Part shown: piece after piece, positions 9,955 to 10,813 of the stretch
Numbering within the stretch: the stretch's first letter is position 1
Layout: each line of letters opens with the position of its first letter
From: Oscillospiraceae bacterium
GTDB lineage: Bacteria > Bacillota > Clostridia > Oscillospirales > Oscillospiraceae
Length of the DNA: 10,813 bases
Assembly (NCBI GenBank): GCA_017538775.1
Contig: JAFYIF010000327.1
Span: 1 to 10,813 of the forward strand
Direction: 5' to 3'
Position numbers and translations under genes: made by a program
Notes under the pieces: model-generated
What the model saw: only the letters and a program-made list of their open reading frames with translations
What the model was told of the DNA's origin: nothing
The model's database searches: none

Positions 9955-10284
9955 TCAGTCTGCCAGCTCGTCCAGCAGCGCGAGCATCCGGTTCCGGGCC
10001 GGGGACTCCCCCAGCGTGGAGACCAGCTCCCGCAGCTCCGAGAGCTTCTCCCGCCGCCGCAGCGCCCGGGCCACCAGTCCGGTCCGGGCCTCATATTCCC
10101 GGAGGCTGCGTTCCCCCCGGCGAATCAGGTCCCAGACCGCCTGCCGCGTGGCGCCGTAGTGTTCGGCGATCTCCTGCAGGCTCAGGTCGCTGTTGTAGTG
10201 GAGGTCGTAGCACTCCCGCTGCTTGTCCGTCAGCAGTTCGCCGTAAAAGTCAAAGAGCAGGGTGCGCAGCAGCGTCTCGTCCAC
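9955..10284 (-). CDS. ylxM: YlxM-family DNA-binding protein, SRP operon
   Basis: A 109-residue protein with a sigma-70 region 4-like helix-turn-helix: LLFDFYGELLTDKQRECYDL, then LSLQEIAEHYGATRQAVWDLIRRGE. The block LTDKQ..CYDLHYNSDLSLQEIAE is characteristic. YlxM precedes ffh in most Bacillota; its precise role is unsettled, and influence on SRP has been proposed. I place the start at GTG 10284 because GGAGGTGA, an extended anti-SD match, lies at 10290-10297 with an ideal gap. The GTG at 10293 sits within that Shine-Dalgarno and cannot use it. A strong promoter ends about 30 nt upstream, making this the first gene of the operon. Confidence 0.95.
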   Translation of the reverse strand: MDETLLRTLLFDFYGELLTDKQRECYDLHYNSDLSLQEIAEHYGATRQAVWDLIRRGERSLREYEARTGLVARALRRREKLSELRELVSTLGESPARNRMLALLDELAD

Positions 10285-10312
10285 CCGCGTCACCTCCCGT
10301 CACAGCCCGCCC

Positions 10313-10341
10313 ATCATAGCACGCCCCGGCGCGGCTGTCAA
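10313..10341 (-). promoter_or_regulatory. Promoter of the ylxM-ffh-rpsP-khpA operon
   Basis: Minus-strand TTGACA (10336-10341), a 17 nt spacer, then TATGAT (10313-10318). Transcription would start near 10306, about 22 nt before the ylxM GTG. The -35 overlaps the stop codon of the upstream DHHA1 gene. Confidence 0.82.
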
Positions 10342-10359
10342 GTAGTTTTCTTTGACAGC
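10334..10359 (-). repeat. Inverted repeat at the end of the DHHA1 gene and the ylxM -35
   Basis: GCTGTCAA (10334-10341) and TTGACAGC (10352-10359) are perfect 8 bp arms around 10 nt. On the minus strand the downstream arm contains the ylxM -35. No U-tract follows, so it is not a clear terminator; it may be an operator or mRNA 3'-end hairpin. Confidence 0.45.
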
Positions 10360-10813
10360 TCCAAATCGGCGAAAAAGGCCGCGATCTCCGCCCAGTCCGC
10401 GGTCACGCTGCCCTGGGCAAAGCCGCCCCTGCCGCCGCCGCGCCCGCGCAGCGCCGCGTTCATCCGCCGCAGGGTATCCGGGGGCAGCTTTGCCGCGTAG
10501 CGCCAGCCCTGGCCGTCCGCGCCGGAGAAGACCGCCGCCCCCGCCGGACAGACCGCGCCCAGGCGCTCGCACAGCCGACGCAGGGCCTCGGGGTTCAGGT
10601 CCTCTTCCCGCAGCAGCGCGAAGTCCGCGCCCGCGTACCGGGCCGCCAGGAGCTCAAAGAGCCGGTTTTCCGTCCCTACCAGCCGGTATTTCGTCTCCGC
10701 CAGCTCCTGGCGCAGCCGCTCCGCCGCCGCCGCGGTCTTCCGCTCCGGGGCGGAGAGCAGCACGCTGAGGGCGTGGTTCTGGGCCGCCACCGCCGCGCAG
10801 TAGTCGTAGGCCC
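10338..10813 (-). CDS. DHHA1-domain protein, probable alanyl-tRNA editing hydrolase (partial, N-terminus off the right edge)
   Basis: The last 157 residues of a protein whose reading frame stays open to the window edge, so the GTG at 10790 is not a real start. The C-terminus is a DHHA1 domain: NRLFELLAARYAG, AAVFSGADGQGWRYA, then the Gly-rich GRGGGRGGFAQGSVTA, the counterpart of the GGGG..MAQGG motif of alanyl-tRNA synthetase. A helical, possibly coiled-coil stretch (APERKTAAAAERLRQELAET) precedes it. In stand-alone AlaX-type proteins this domain follows a zinc-binding editing domain that removes Ser or Gly from mischarged tRNA-Ala; that editing part lies outside the window, so the exact subtype is uncertain. 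It ends 53 nt before ylxM, and its stop overlaps the ylxM -35. Confidence 0.8.
   Translation of the reverse strand, partial: AYDYCAAVAAQNHALSVLLSAPERKTAAAAERLRQELAETKYRLVGTENRLFELLAARYAGADFALLREEDLNPEALRRLCERLGAVCPAGAAVFSGADGQGWRYAAKLPPDTLRRMNAALRGRGGGRGGFAQGSVTADWAEIAAFFADLELSKKTT

Noticed and set aside
10285-10293. Earlier GTG start for ylxM
   Set aside because: This GTG is part of the GGAGGTGA Shine-Dalgarno itself; the GTG at 10284 has the correct spacing.
10338-10790. Reading the DHHA1 gene as a complete 150-residue protein
   Set aside because: The frame continues open to the window edge with plausible helical sequence, and the editing part expected of the family would lie beyond it.

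Overview
The window looks like a chromosomal segment of a high-GC Clostridia (Bacillota) of the Oscillospiraceae type. This is an inference from the GC-rich coding sequence, strong GGAGG Shine-Dalgarno sites, sigma-A type promoters, the Gram-positive ylxM-ffh-rpsP-khpA gene order, a membrane-anchored clostripain-type protease and a barnase/barstar pair. No rRNA or tRNA is visible, and the species cannot be named.

Layout. (1) 1-3139, minus strand: a tight three-gene operon encoding a membrane-anchored C11 (clostripain-like) cysteine protease, a lipoprotein version of the secreted ribonuclease barnase, and its inhibitor barstar (cut by the left edge). (2) 3140-3363: a divergent intergenic region with one good promoter for each side and an inverted repeat over the rightward -35. 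(3) 3364-7055, plus strand: two ABC half-transporters overlapping by 4 nt. Their motifs predict a heterodimeric exporter with one degenerate and one canonical ATP site. (4) About 7069-7111: a bidirectional terminator between convergent genes. (5) 7111-7711, minus strand: a brnT/brnA type II toxin-antitoxin module, less GC-rich than its surroundings, with a consensus-like promoter that predicts a leaderless toxin mRNA and an operator-like repeat between -35 and -10. (6) About 7791-7956: a repeat-like, highly structured intergenic element with at least five stems, ending (minus strand) in a U-tract terminator. (7) 7961-10284, minus strand: housekeeping operon ylxM-ffh-rpsP-khpA (SRP GTPase, ribosomal protein S16, KH RNA-binding protein), driven by a TTGACA-17-TATGAT promoter. 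(8) 10338-10813, minus strand: C-terminal part of a DHHA1-domain protein, probably an alanyl-tRNA editing hydrolase, cut by the right edge.

The most thought-provoking unit is the protease/barnase-lipoprotein/barstar operon. A surface protease is co-expressed with a surface-tethered RNase toxin whose linker between the lipid anchor and the catalytic domain contains one basic residue, so proteolytic release of the RNase is a testable idea. The second is the brnTA control region, where promoter, operator and start codon are compressed into about 40 bp.
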